This document shows, one piece after another, positions 44,410-55,079 of a DNA stretch of 64,000 bases. Position numbers and translations under genes: made by a program. A model generated the notes under the pieces. The model was not told where the DNA came from, searched no databases, and saw nothing but the letters and a program-made list of their open reading frames with translations. This stretch comes from an uncultured Scytonema sp. (lineage in GTDB: Bacteria; Cyanobacteriota; Cyanobacteriia; Cyanobacteriales; Nostocaceae), in the NCBI GenBank assembly GCA_937873135.1, contig CALMVQ010000132.1, forward strand, positions 1 through 64,000, written 5' to 3'. Position 1 is the stretch's first letter; every line of letters starts with the position of its first letter.

Positions 44410-45104
44410 AGGCAATACAATTCAGTTACCGAAGAAAGGCAGAGGGCAGAGGGCAGCTATGAGTCACGGGAAGAGATCGCTCGGATTTGCCCTTCGGCCA
44501 CAGGGTAATCGCGCCCCTAAATTTATTTATGAATAAAGTTGGAAATATGTATTTCGCTCTGGCGTAGCGATCAGCGAATACTGCGTCCTTATTAAATAGA
44601 ACGCACCTGAATTTATGGGGATTCCTTCGCATAGCAGCATAGCTCCTGCGGAGACGCTACGCGAACGTACTTCTGCCTTCTTAAGTCTTAGTCTTACCGG
44701 AACTTTACGAGTTATCCGTCGTGCTGTACCTAAGTTTCAACGTCTTAACTCTCAAGATTTGCCCCTTTTTTCGATTGGTTGATCATAGAGATTCTGGATA
44801 CATTGTTACCCGAACGGGTTCATCTGTGTAACCCCTTTCTTTGTGAAAAAACCTGTATCAAAGTTTCGCTCTAAAAAACCAAAGCACAGAGGTACTGGAC
44901 AGCGAGTTGAGGCTCCCAATTTCCACATCATCAATAACGCTTTCAGTCTTAACTGAATCGTATTGCGTTTGCTCCTACAAGCTGTTGTATTCGATCAAAA
45001 TGCAAATTACTATACAATTTTGGTACGGCGAGAGTTTTAAGTGCCGCTATTTAGATAGAACTGGTATAACAACGCTACACTTAAAATGTTGTTGAGGAAA
45101 ACGT
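44410..45104. other. Repeat-bearing intergenic region
   Basis: No gene. It has a GGCAGAGGGCAGAGGGCAG run near 44437, an AATCCCC/TTTATGGGG dispersed repeat split by about 90 bp (44513-44626), and GAGACGCTACGCGAACG palindromes near 44653. The last 200 bp before the P450 gene look unremarkable. Confidence 0.55.
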
Positions 45105-46463
45105 ATGACAGAACTGAAATTAGCCCAACAAATGCCTCATTGCATGGGGTTACCGATCATTGGAGACACACTAGAATTGATGGCAACTCAGGGCTGGACG
45201 TTAACAAAGCAATATGAGCGTTGCGGTTCTGTTTTTAAATTGCGGATCTTGGGCAAGAACTACGCAGTCCTTGTAGGACCCGAAGCCAATCGTTTGATTT
45301 TGCAGGATAAAGCTGACTATGTCTCGTCTTACCTAGGGTTGCAACCGTTCATGGAACATGTTTTCGGTCTTCCCATGATGCTCCAAGATGGTGACACGCA
45401 TAGCCAAACTCGTCGCTTAATGGCTCCAGCATTTCACGGTAAGGCGATCACGTCCTATTTTGAAATCATGCAACAGGTTATCGAGGATTCTCTAAAGCGC
45501 TGGGCAACCCAAGACGTGATTTTCTTAAAAGCCAGCTTCAATCAACTTGCGCTCCGAATTGGCATTCGGCTTTTGCTTGGTGTACAAAAAGAAGATCAAA
45601 TTGAGCAAATTGAAAATTGGTACAATACTCTCGTAGATGGAGTATCAGCCTTACTAAGAGTTAATTTACCTTTCACAAAATATGGGCGCTCTCAAACTGC
45701 GCGCCGTCAATTAAAAGCATTTTTACAAGCTATTATTGAAGAGCGCCAACGTCAAGGCAGTATGAAATCATCAAATGATGTATTAAGCTTGTTTCTTGCC
45801 TCTGTTGATGAATTAGGCAATGCTTTATCAACATCTCAAGTTATTGATGAATTAATTCATTTAATCAATGCGGCTCATTTCACAACAGCAACTGCTTTGA
45901 CATGGGCAGTGGTTGAACTTGCAGCTCGTCCTGAATTACGAATGAGATTACAGGAGGAACTTGTGGAAGTAACTTTTAATGAACCACTTAACCTTGGACA
46001 TCTTAAATATCTCAATTCCATGACCTATTTCTTGAAAGAGATTGAAAGGTTTTATAATCCTTCAGGTGTTGTGCTACTTCGTGGAGTAGTGAAAGAGATT
46101 GACTATGCTGGATATCGAATTCCTCCTGGTTGGACTATCATGGTTGCTCAAGGCTTAACGCACTTTTTACCAGACATTTATAAAGACCCCCGTTGTTTCG
46201 ATCCTGATCGCTTTGCACCTCCCCGTGAGGAAGATAAGAAAGTACCTTTCTCTCTGGTTGGTTTTGGAGGTGGTGAACACACTTGTATTGGAATGGAATT
46301 TGCCAAGATGGAAATGAAGATTTTCTTGGCTACTTTATTACGTTGTTATGATTGGACGGTTACGCCAGACTATTCCATGCTTGCAGGAGTAGCAGTTCCT
46401 CCATCAGTTGAGCAGCAGTTGCAAACACGAATTACACGCCGACGCAGCGTAAAGCTAGATTGA
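45105..46463 (+). CDS. Cytochrome P450
   Basis: The 452-residue soluble P450 has the heme loop FGGGEHTCIG with Cys394, the K-helix KEIERF (ExxR) and the DPDRFAPPREE meander. In the I-helix, where P450s usually have AGxET, it reads NAAHFTTAT, with Phe259 in the place of the acid. The threonines remain. It belongs to the bacterial CYP120/CYP110-like group by overall look. A GAGG site precedes the start. It is likely a tailoring oxidase of region C. The missing acid may mean altered oxygen activation, such as isomerisation, peroxygenase or desaturase chemistry. Confidence 0.9.
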   Translation: MTELKLAQQMPHCMGLPIIGDTLELMATQGWTLTKQYERCGSVFKLRILGKNYAVLVGPEANRLILQDKADYVSSYLGLQPFMEHVFGLPMMLQDGDTHSQTRRLMAPAFHGKAITSYFEIMQQVIEDSLKRWATQDVIFLKASFNQLALRIGIRLLLGVQKEDQIEQIENWYNTLVDGVSALLRVNLPFTKYGRSQTARRQLKAFLQAIIEERQRQGSMKSSNDVLSLFLASVDELGNALSTSQVIDELIHLINAAHFTTATALTWAVVELAARPELRMRLQEELVEVTFNEPLNLGHLKYLNSMTYFLKEIERFYNPSGVVLLRGVVKEIDYAGYRIPPGWTIMVAQGLTHFLPDIYKDPRCFDPDRFAPPREEDKKVPFSLVGFGGGEHTCIGMEFAKMEMKIFLATLLRCYDWTVTPDYSMLAGVAVPPSVEQQLQTRITRRRSVKLD

Positions 46464-46517
46464 TTCCACAAGAGCTTTGAAACTTGCTCAGTTGTGCGGT
46501 GCTTAACAGACATGCCA

Positions 46518-46543
46518 TTCCCAACTAAACTTATAGTTGGGAA
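46518..46543. terminator. 10-bp hairpin between P450 and glycosyltransferase
   Basis: TTCCCAACTA (46518-46527) and TAGTTGGGAA (46534-46543) pair over a 6-nt loop. No T-run follows, so it may be an mRNA-stability or attenuation element rather than a strong terminator. Confidence 0.4.
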
Positions 46544-46590
46544 CAGCAATATAGAGAAACCTTCTCAGTATCGACAGCAGGAGCATACAG

Positions 46591-47874
46591 ATGGCTTGTA
46601 TTTTGATAGCGACAGCACCAGTAGAGAGTCATTTTAACCCAATAGCTTCAGTTGCCTGCGAGTTAGTTAATCGTGGACATACAGTCTGGTGGTACGCTGG
46701 TAAGGTATTCCAACCCAAAATTGAGCGACTCGGAGCCATTTATAAACCGATGCAGGCAGCTTATGATTTTAGCGGGATGAGTCGAGACGAAGCTTTTCCG
46801 CAACTTCATAGTTTGCAAGGGTTGTCGGCTTTGATCGCAACCCTGAAAACGCTCTTTATTGAGCAAGCTCCCAAACAAATGAAAGATATTCATGGACTGT
46901 TGGATGAGTTTCCTGCGGAGATACTTATTGCCGATGAGGTATGCTTTGGTGTGGGCTTTGTGCATGAAAAAACGAGCATTCCAATGGTAGCTGTTGCTGT
47001 TTCAATGTACTCTTTAAGCAGCAAAGATACCGCGCCTATCGGTCTAGCTTTACCACCAAATAGCTCGCCGCTTGGACGGCTACGCAATGCCATCTTGCAT
47101 TTTTTGATAGATAAGATTGTTCTACGTGATGTACGAGCCTATACAGATCAAATCCGTGCAAGCGTGGATCTACCGAAACTCAACAAGAGTGTACTCGAAA
47201 GAATTACCCAGGTACCGGATTTGTATCTGCTCGGAACTGTTCCCGAGTTTGAGTATCCTCGTAGCGATCTGTACGAACACACGCATTTTGTTGGTACCCT
47301 GATCAGTCCACCAGTAGAGCAGTTTAACCCGCCAGTGTGGTGGGATGAGCTGTACGGCGAGCGACCAGTAATCCTTATTACTCAAGGCACTTTGGCAAAC
47401 TCAGATCTGAACAATCTTCTCATTCCGGCGATACGGGCACTAAGTCATGAGGATGTAATCGTCGTTGCAACTACAGGCGGCATCCCTGTTGACAGTATCA
47501 AGCTTGACCCACTACCGGACAATGTGCATGTAGAGCAGTTTATCCCATACTACTACCTCATGCCGCACGTCGATGTAATGGTTACAAATGGCGGGTTTGG
47601 CAGCGTGCAGATGGCATTATCCAACGGGGTATCGCTCATCGTAGCAGGAGCAACGGAGGAAAAACCGGAAATTGCAGCACATGTTGCATGGGCTGATGTG
47701 GGCATTAACCTAAAAACGGGAACCCCGTCAGAAGCACAGATCCGTAATGCCGTGAGAACTATCCTCCGCGATCCACGCTACAAGCACAACACACAACGGT
47801 TGCAAGCAGAATTTAAGCACTATAACGGACCCCAGCGTGCTGCCGACCTGATAGAACAGCTTTTAAAAATTTGA
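46591..47874 (+). CDS. GT1-family glycosyltransferase (UGT/MGT type)
   Basis: The 427-residue GT-B fold enzyme opens with ILIATAPVESHFNPIASVACELVNRGH, including the catalytic-type histidine in SHFNP. The C-terminal donor-binding domain has ITQGTLAN, VEQFIPYYYLMPHVDVMVTNGG and GFGSVQMALSNGVSLIVAG. These are marks of macrolide and flavonoid glycosyltransferases that use UDP- or dTDP-sugars. The usual HGG of the donor motif reads NGG here. It probably decorates the P450- or Rieske-made hydroxyl of the region C product. No sugar biosynthesis genes are seen in the window. Confidence 0.88.
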   Translation: MACILIATAPVESHFNPIASVACELVNRGHTVWWYAGKVFQPKIERLGAIYKPMQAAYDFSGMSRDEAFPQLHSLQGLSALIATLKTLFIEQAPKQMKDIHGLLDEFPAEILIADEVCFGVGFVHEKTSIPMVAVAVSMYSLSSKDTAPIGLALPPNSSPLGRLRNAILHFLIDKIVLRDVRAYTDQIRASVDLPKLNKSVLERITQVPDLYLLGTVPEFEYPRSDLYEHTHFVGTLISPPVEQFNPPVWWDELYGERPVILITQGTLANSDLNNLLIPAIRALSHEDVIVVATTGGIPVDSIKLDPLPDNVHVEQFIPYYYLMPHVDVMVTNGGFGSVQMALSNGVSLIVAGATEEKPEIAAHVAWADVGINLKTGTPSEAQIRNAVRTILRDPRYKHNTQRLQAEFKHYNGPQRAADLIEQLLKI

Positions 47875-48307
47875 AATACTAAACAAGACTACCTCTTATA
47901 AGAGAAACCTTTCCCTTTTTTCTTATGTGGACAATGCGACATTCCACATTTCATCGGTCATATGGTCAAGAAATCTGAATTAATAAGCACGGTTGCTGAT
48001 GGAAGGGATGATCTCATGTCCGCTTAAACATTTATCATCAAAGCATAATCCCACCCCTTAAACAGTACTGAGTCATGAGAATGAAGTGAGAGAAGGGATG
48101 AGTTGAAATTTGTCATGTTTCAATATCACTTTGTTTTGACTCAAGACTCGTTACGAGCGCACTGTTTGCGGGATAGGGATCTGCGGAAACATGAATGATA
48201 ACTGAATTAACCGGACTTGATATGATGCCGTAACGCACGCCTCGACCTAATTTCCCGCTACAAGATCTATCCCCCGGCTGTCTAGATGATGAGGTGCGAA
48301 ATGTAAT
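47875..48307. other. Intergenic region before the RND operon
   Basis: No gene. A CTCTTATAAGAG palindrome near 47893 followed by a pyrimidine-rich run could terminate the glycosyltransferase transcript. The rest is probably promoter DNA for the efflux operon. Confidence 0.4.
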
Positions 48308-49771
48308 ATGACTTTCTTTAATAAAAACAGAGGGACTACGTTGACCAATAAAGATTCCGCAGAAATTGAGCCTGAAGAAACAGAGGCCGTTGAGAAGACT
48401 AATTGCATAGAAAAAAAATCATTTTCCACGCGTCCTACCCGCTTGCCTTGGTTGATGCCAATATTATTAGGCACTGGTTTTGGGATAGGAATCGCTTTTA
48501 TGGGCATATATTTACTACGTAGTTCAACTGAAGATTCTACTGTCAAACCACCACAACTTGCAAAAATCAACCTTCCAACTGTTACTGCCACCTCGGCTGT
48601 AACAACCCGTATTACTCGTAGCCTCTACACCACAGGTGCTGTGGCTGCCCGCGAACACATCTTAGTTCTGCCTCAAACAACTGGTTTGCAAATCAAAAAA
48701 ATATTGGTTGATGAGGGAAGACAGATAAAAGCTTCTGAAGTGCTGGCAATTTTGGATGATTCGGTGCTGCAAACACAAATCGACCAAGCCAAAGCAAAAG
48801 TGCAATCTGACAAAGCACTGCTAGAACAAAAACTAGCTGCTCTTGCTCAAGCCCGCGCTAACGCTGCTCAAGCCCGCGCTAACCTTGCTCAAGTCCGCGT
48901 CAACGAAAAAGACGCTCGTGAAAAACTCAAAAATTACCGACAACTAGGGACAGCAGGAGCCGTTAGTCACGAGCAATTGGAGAACCACATCACTGATGCT
49001 GCCACAAAAACAGAAGCTGTCAACGCTGCAGCGGAAGCTGTTAACGCTTTAGTGGCAACTATTAGTAGCGCTCAAGCAAGTGTCAACAGTGCTCAAGCTG
49101 ACGTGCAAAATAGTATTGCAAAAGAAAAACAACTGCATACACAGTTAGGACAGACATTGGTTCGTGCTCCAGTTGCTGGAATCATAGCTAAAAAGAACGT
49201 TGAGGTTGGTGATGTGACGACGAACATAAAACAGCTATTTGAAATTATTCGTGACGGAGCGCTAGAACTACAAGCACAGGTTCCGGAAGTGCAGTTGTCA
49301 CAAGTAGCAATTGGTGTATCTGCACAAATTACCTCCGATAGCGATCGCCACGTGCATATAATTGGAAAAGTACGAGAAATATCACCTCTTGTTGATGATA
49401 AAAACCGTAAAGCGCTCGTCAAAATTAACTTACCTCCAACACATCTACTGCGTCCAGGAATGTTTGTCCGTGCAGCAATAACTATTAATACAAATATAGG
49501 AATCAGTATACCTGCTAAAGCAGTTATGCCGCAGTCCGATGGCAAAGCTATTGTTTTTACACTATCAAGTGACAATATAGAAAAATCAGAAACTTCAAAA
49601 ACAGTAAAAGTGTACGTAGCTAAAGCTCGAAAAGTGCAAGTTGGAGAAATTCTTAAAGATGGTTACATTGAAATTAAGCAAGGTTTAAATCCAGGCGATC
49701 GCGTGGTTACTGCTGGTGTTGCGTATCTCAAAGATGGCGATCATGTTACTGTTGTTGCAAATAGGGGATAG
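48308..49771 (+). CDS. RND efflux periplasmic adaptor (HlyD/AcrA family)
   Basis: The 487-residue protein has a membrane anchor at about 56-75 (LPWLMPILLGTGFGIG and onward), a lipoyl half-motif TTGLQIKKILVDEGRQIKAS, a long coiled coil (about 155-275) rich in QARANAAQARAN, the second half-motif TLVRAPVAGIIAKKNVEVGD and a C-terminal barrel. It bridges the inner-membrane RND pump to an outer-membrane channel. The pump gene follows 6 bp downstream. No TolC-like gene is nearby. Confidence 0.93.
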   Translation: MTFFNKNRGTTLTNKDSAEIEPEETEAVEKTNCIEKKSFSTRPTRLPWLMPILLGTGFGIGIAFMGIYLLRSSTEDSTVKPPQLAKINLPTVTATSAVTTRITRSLYTTGAVAAREHILVLPQTTGLQIKKILVDEGRQIKASEVLAILDDSVLQTQIDQAKAKVQSDKALLEQKLAALAQARANAAQARANLAQVRVNEKDAREKLKNYRQLGTAGAVSHEQLENHITDAATKTEAVNAAAEAVNALVATISSAQASVNSAQADVQNSIAKEKQLHTQLGQTLVRAPVAGIIAKKNVEVGDVTTNIKQLFEIIRDGALELQAQVPEVQLSQVAIGVSAQITSDSDRHVHIIGKVREISPLVDDKNRKALVKINLPPTHLLRPGMFVRAAITINTNIGISIPAKAVMPQSDGKAIVFTLSSDNIEKSETSKTVKVYVAKARKVQVGEILKDGYIEIKQGLNPGDRVVTAGVAYLKDGDHVTVVANRG

Positions 49772-49777
49772 TAAATA

Positions 49778-52700
49778 ATGTCCTTCAACATCTCATATTG
49801 GTCGATTAAAAAACCTATACCAACAATAGTTTTATTTTTAATTTTGACTATATTCGGCTGGTTTTCCTTTATAACGTTGGGGATTGATATTAACCCGAAT
49901 ACTGATGTTCCTACAGTTTCAGTGACGGTGACACAGCCAGGGGCTGGTCCTGTAGAATTAGAATCACAAGTGACAAAAAAGATTGAGGATTCCGTTGCGG
50001 CAATAGGTAATATCGATTACATGATATCGACAGTTAATGATGGTATTTCTACAACTGTCATCAACTTTCTTTTAGAAACAAATACTGATAGTGACGTCAA
50101 CGATGTTCGGAATGCCGTTGCTCAAATTCGCCAAGATCTTCCCAAAGAAATTGATGAACCAATTGTCAAACGAGTGGAATTTGCAGGAGGTCCGATTATG
50201 ACCTACGCGGTCACCTCGGATACAGAATCAGTGACAGAACTTAGTAACTTAGTTGACCAAACTATTAACCGTGCCTTACTCACTGTGCCAGGGGTAGCAC
50301 AAATTAAACGCGTAGGAGGTATTGATCGAGAAATTCGCATCAATCTCGATCCCCTACGTTTGCAAAGCCTAGGTATTACCGCTACTCAAGTCAATGACCA
50401 AATCCGCAATTTAAATATCAACTTACCTAGTGGTCGTACTGAATTAGGAGGGAGTGAGCAAAATGTCCGTACTCTCGGTAGTGCTCCAGATGTTAATGTC
50501 TTGAAAACCTATGAAATTATCCTTCCTAGCGGTGGTTCTGTGGCTTTGTCGAGCTTAGGAACAGTAGAAGACAGTTATGCTGAAATTCGTCAAACTGCTC
50601 GACTGAATCATAAACCTGTCGTAGCCTTTCAGGTGTTGCGAAGTACTGGTAGCGTTACGGTATCAGTGGAACAAGGAGTGAAAGATGCAGTCGCACAACT
50701 ACAAAAAACCTTGCCTCCAGATGTCAAACTGGAAATCATTTTCACCCGAGCTGCTTATGTCCGTGAATCTTATCACAGCACGATTCATGACTTGTTAATC
50801 GCGTCTGTGTTGGCAGTTTTGACAATTCAAGTATTTTTGCGGAACTGGCGAACCACAGTAATTACGGCTGTGGCACTGCCACTATCAATTATTCCTACCT
50901 TTGCTGTACAGCAGATGCTGGGTTACACCCTCAACAGTATGACCTTGCTAGCATTAGCACTGGCAGTAGGTAACTTAGTGGATGATGCCGTAGTGGAAAT
51001 TGAAAATATGGAACGGCATATGGAAATGGGCAAAGACTCATTTCAGGCAGCAATCGATTCTTCAGACGAAGTGGGTTTGGCAGTAATTGCTTGCTCAGCA
51101 ACCATTGTTGCCGTGTTTTTACCCGTTGCTTTTATGGGCGGCGTTCCCGGTCAATTTTTCCAACCGTTTGGCGTTACCGTTTCTGTTGCCACAATTTTCT
51201 CTACTTTTGTCGCCCGCATGGTCACTCCGATGATGGGAGCGTATTTACTTGAGAATAACCATAAGAAACAAGATAAAAAAAATAAAAATTCTTCTTCCCT
51301 TTTCTGTTCTTCAACGCAGCGCTTTCAACCTTATAAATCTTTATTAACTTGGGCATTACGCCACAGATTGACTACAATTATCTTTGCCATAACATTCTTT
51401 ATTGGCAGTCTCATGCTCGTTCCATTGATTCCTAAAGGTTTTGTTGATAATGGAGACATAGGTATTTCCACCATTGCTATAGAACTGCCTCCTGGTTCAA
51501 CATTGAAAGATACTGATAAAATTGTAGCACAAATAACAGATTTACTTAGAGAAAACCCCAAGGTGAGCAATGCTGTGGAAAGCGTGCTATCTACAGAAGA
51601 TTTAAATTCTGCTATCCTTACTGTCAAATTAAAGCCGAAAGCTGAACGCCATGGGATTTCGCAAGTAAAGTTTGAACAAGAACTGCGTAGCGATTTTCAA
51701 ACAATTCCGGGAGCAAAAATTAGCTTTCAAACACAAGGTACAGTCGGTAGTCCGAAAGATTTAACAATTCTGCTCACAAGTGAGAATCCCGAAATGTTAA
51801 ATCAAGCTGCTGATACCTTAGAACGGCAGATGCGGACAGTTCCTGGTTTGGTGGAAGTGACTTCTACTGCTAGTTTGGTACAACCAGAAATCTTGGTAAT
51901 TCCCAATCCACAAAAGGCAGCAGATTTAGGGGTAACAGTGCAATCAATCGCCCGCACAGCAACACTTGCAACTATCGGCGATAACAAACCAAATTTGGCA
52001 AAATTTAATTTAAGTGATCGCCAAATTCCCATTCGCGTCCAAATAGATCCGAAAGCTAAAGAAGATATCAACACCATTAGAAATCTACAAGTTCCCAGTC
52101 AAAATGGCATTTTAGTTCCTCTCGTAGCAGTAGCAGACATGCGCTTCGGCAGTGGACCAGCACAAATTAATCGTTACAATCGCTACCGTCAAGTTTCTCT
52201 AGAAGCCAATTTACAGGAAGGAACTTCCTTAGGAGATGCAGTACAAGCAGTAAACAAGCTACCAGCTTTACAACATTTACCTCCAGGAGTTGTACAACAA
52301 TCGGCTGGTGATACTAAGATTATGACAGAAGTTTTTGGTCGTTTCGGAATTGCTTTGGGTTTGGCGTTGATTTCTATATATGCCATTCTTGTCCTGCTTT
52401 ATAACAGTTTTCTCCATCCCTTAACAATTATGATGGCATTGCCATTTTGTCTAAATGGCGCTTTAATAGGGTTGATGATAGCTCAAAAAGCCTTGGGATT
52501 GTTTGCTCTTATTGGCATAGTTCTACTCATGGGGATTGTGACCAAAAACTCAATTCTGCTAGTGGACTATACCATGATTAACTTAGCAGACGGAAAGACA
52601 CAACGTCAGGCTTTGCTAGATGCTGGAGTGTCTCGCCTGCGACCGATTTTGATGACTTCGATTGCAACTGTTGCTGGTATCCTACCCTTAGCATTAGGAT

Positions 52701-52921
52701 TTGGAGCAGGTGCTGAAACTCGCCAATCAATGGGAATTGCAATTATGGGTGGCTTCACCACTTCCACACTTCTAACAGTAGTTGTGATTCCCGTTGTCTT
52801 CTCTTATGTCGATGACTTCCAGCACTGGGTTGTCAAATCTACAGAATACGTATTTGGCAAGAAACGCAAGGTTCATATTGTCAGCACGAATATTTCAACT
52901 CCATCAGATCACGAAAATTGA
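49778..52921 (+). CDS. RND efflux pump (HAE-1 type)
   Basis: The 1047-residue protein is of normal length for AcrB-like pumps: an N-terminal helix (TIVLFLILTIFGWFSF), two periplasmic loops, central helices with the proton-relay region GNLVDDAVVEIENM (paired aspartates), FMGGVPGQFFQPFGV, and a C-terminal block ending TSIATVAGILPLALGFGAG. It expels amphiphilic compounds using the proton gradient. Between tailoring genes and the FAAL-PKS genes it is a good candidate for export of, or self-resistance to, the region C product. Confidence 0.93.
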   Translation: MSFNISYWSIKKPIPTIVLFLILTIFGWFSFITLGIDINPNTDVPTVSVTVTQPGAGPVELESQVTKKIEDSVAAIGNIDYMISTVNDGISTTVINFLLETNTDSDVNDVRNAVAQIRQDLPKEIDEPIVKRVEFAGGPIMTYAVTSDTESVTELSNLVDQTINRALLTVPGVAQIKRVGGIDREIRINLDPLRLQSLGITATQVNDQIRNLNINLPSGRTELGGSEQNVRTLGSAPDVNVLKTYEIILPSGGSVALSSLGTVEDSYAEIRQTARLNHKPVVAFQVLRSTGSVTVSVEQGVKDAVAQLQKTLPPDVKLEIIFTRAAYVRESYHSTIHDLLIASVLAVLTIQVFLRNWRTTVITAVALPLSIIPTFAVQQMLGYTLNSMTLLALALAVGNLVDDAVVEIENMERHMEMGKDSFQAAIDSSDEVGLAVIACSATIVAVFLPVAFMGGVPGQFFQPFGVTVSVATIFSTFVARMVTPMMGAYLLENNHKKQDKKNKNSSSLFCSSTQRFQPYKSLLTWALRHRLTTIIFAITFFIGSLMLVPLIPKGFVDNGDIGISTIAIELPPGSTLKDTDKIVAQITDLLRENPKVSNAVESVLSTEDLNSAILTVKLKPKAERHGISQVKFEQELRSDFQTIPGAKISFQTQGTVGSPKDLTILLTSENPEMLNQAADTLERQMRTVPGLVEVTSTASLVQPEILVIPNPQKAADLGVTVQSIARTATLATIGDNKPNLAKFNLSDRQIPIRVQIDPKAKEDINTIRNLQVPSQNGILVPLVAVADMRFGSGPAQINRYNRYRQVSLEANLQEGTSLGDAVQAVNKLPALQHLPPGVVQQSAGDTKIMTEVFGRFGIALGLALISIYAILVLLYNSFLHPLTIMMALPFCLNGALIGLMIAQKALGLFALIGIVLLMGIVTKNSILLVDYTMINLADGKTQRQALLDAGVSRLRPILMTSIATVAGILPLALGFGAGAETRQSMGIAIMGGFTTSTLLTVVVIPVVFSYVDDFQHWVVKSTEYVFGKKRKVHIVSTNISTPSDHEN

Positions 52922-53107
52922 TTCCACTGTAGTGCTACTCCCGAACCGCTAGAGATGAATACCGATTTAAAAACCGCACCCGTACGCTAAAAACGTAAAG
53001 AATGAAGATAGGCAATCTTAAACTCAGTAAAGGGAGTAAGTCGATCAGCGTAAATAGTTTTGTACCTCAAACAAAATACTTGACAGATCCTTATATGAGA
53101 CTTTATT

Positions 53108-54364
53108 ATGAGAAGCTTGCAGTTAAAACGGGTGGTAGTCACAGGTTTGGGAGCAATTACCCCCCTAGGAAACACAGTCACAGAATATTGGCAGGGACTC
53201 CTTCAAGGACGTAGTGGCATTGGGTATATTAGCTCGTTTGATGCATCTCGACATGACTGTAAAATTGCAGCTCAGGTAAAAGGCTTTGACCCCTGTAATT
53301 ATTTAGAGCGCAAGGATGCTAAGCGTATGGATTGTTTTACCCAATTTGCAGTTTGTGCAAGTTTACAAGCAATCGCCGATGCCAGATTTACAATCAACGA
53401 TCTTAATGCCGCTTTAGTTGGGGTGATCGTTGGCAGTAGCTTTGGCGGCATCCAGGTTTTGGAAGAGCAACAGGAGATCTATCTTACTAGGGGTCCTGAC
53501 TACTGTAGTCCGCTTTTGATGCCCATGATGATTACTAATATGGCTGCTGGGTTAACGGCAATTCACACCGGGGCTAAGGGACCTAACTCCTGTACTGTCA
53601 CTGCTTGTGCTGCTGGGTCTAATGCGGTAGGGGAAGCTTTTCGTTTAATTCAACAAGGTTATGCCCAAGCGATGTTTTGCGGTGGTACGGAAGCACCGAT
53701 TACACCTTTAGCTACTGCTGGATTTGCTGCTGCTAAAGCTTTGTCAACTCGGAATTTTAACCCCACTCGTGCCTCTCGCCCCTTTGACCGTGACAGAGAT
53801 GGGTTTGTTATGGGAGAAGGTGCTGGCATTCTGTTTCTTGAAGAGCTAGAACACGCCTTGAGCCGTGGAGCCTGCATTTATGCAGAAATCGTTGGCTATG
53901 GCATGACTTGTGATGCCTATCATATGACATCTCCCATACCTGAAGGTAAAGGAGCTGCCAAAGCGATGGAACTATCTCTCAAAGAAGCTGGCTTGTTTCC
54001 CCAGCAAGTAGACTATATCAATGCTCACGGCACCAGTACATTTGCTAATGATGTCAGTGAAACCTTAGCAATAAAACTTGCCTTGGGACAACATGCTCAT
54101 CAAGTGGCTATTAGTTCCACGAAATCTATGACCGGGCATCTTTTGGGAGGCTCTGGAGGCATTGAAGCTGTGGCAACGGCAATGACAGTTGCAAAAGACG
54201 AAATTCATCCCACAATCAATTTAGAGTTTTCCGATCCCGCTTGTGACTTGGATTATGTTCCAAACATCAGCCGAATACAAAGAGTGAACGTTGCTCTTTC
54301 TAATTCCTTTGGTTTTGGAGGTCATAATGTCACATTAACTTTCAAAAAATTTGAAGACTTATAG
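53108..54364 (+). CDS. FabF-like beta-ketoacyl-ACP synthase
   Basis: The 418-residue condensing enzyme has the Cys-His-His triad: Cys167 in TACAAGSNA, NAHGTSTFANDVSE, and KSMTGHLLGGSGG. Its length and LSNSFGFGGHN end match FabF. It elongates or re-primes acyl chains on ACP. A stand-alone copy inside a FAAL/PKS cluster is more likely dedicated to a special starter chain or branch than to housekeeping lipid synthesis, though no HMG-synthase-type beta-branch genes are in view. Confidence 0.9.
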   Translation: MRSLQLKRVVVTGLGAITPLGNTVTEYWQGLLQGRSGIGYISSFDASRHDCKIAAQVKGFDPCNYLERKDAKRMDCFTQFAVCASLQAIADARFTINDLNAALVGVIVGSSFGGIQVLEEQQEIYLTRGPDYCSPLLMPMMITNMAAGLTAIHTGAKGPNSCTVTACAAGSNAVGEAFRLIQQGYAQAMFCGGTEAPITPLATAGFAAAKALSTRNFNPTRASRPFDRDRDGFVMGEGAGILFLEELEHALSRGACIYAEIVGYGMTCDAYHMTSPIPEGKGAAKAMELSLKEAGLFPQQVDYINAHGTSTFANDVSETLAIKLALGQHAHQVAISSTKSMTGHLLGGSGGIEAVATAMTVAKDEIHPTINLEFSDPACDLDYVPNISRIQRVNVALSNSFGFGGHNVTLTFKKFEDL

Positions 54365-55079
54365 AGTTTTTTTTTTGGGCATTGCTGCCAATCATGTATG
54401 AAAATAATTTTGCCTTATACCAAAACTCTTGTAGAGACGCGATATACGAAGTCTCTACACCGAAATTCATACTATAATTCAGCAACGCCTTTTTTTGAGA
54501 TGACACTAGTCTAAATTTCTGTTAATGTGTTACTCTTAATAAAGATGCTTCAAAAAAGTAGCAAGGATCTTAAGTCCACAAAAAAATAGATGATAAATTT
54601 TCAGTAGTCGTGAGAGGATGTTTGGAAAGTCTTGCACAAAACGTCAAGGCAAGCGCATATCTTTCCTACCCCCTTAAAAAGGAAAACGTTAAGTCCTTTT
54701 TAGGGGTATCCAAGATATTTCGGGTAACAAACACGAATTTTCAAACATTGTCTGAGAGCGGATTCCTGAGTGTAACCCCATAAAAAATTTGAGGGATTGA
54801 AATAATGACACCTTTTTTGAGAGCGCTGCACATCCCTTTAAAAAATTCTTTGTTTACTTTTTTCATAAATAAAGAATTATGCTACAAACCCATGTAGTCC
54901 TAAGTTTATCGTCCTAACTCTCGGACTCAAGACTTAGGATTCAAGACGATGAGTGATGATAAGTGCTACAGTATTGACCATCTTGGCGAAATTTTCTGGA
55001 AATAGCTTATCTCGTTACATCGAATCCTAACTTTCTGCAAGTCTGAGTTTGAGAAAAAGCTCATGAGACAACAAATCTG
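54365..55079. other. Intergenic region before the FAAL operon
   Basis: No gene. Near 54468-54488 is ATTCATACTATAATTCAGC, a relative of the motif in the 83-bp repeat at 488 and 7421. Near 54670-54710 are CCCCTTAAAAAGGAAAACG and CCTTTTTAGGGG, which form an imperfect stem. The rest may contain the operon promoter. Confidence 0.5.
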
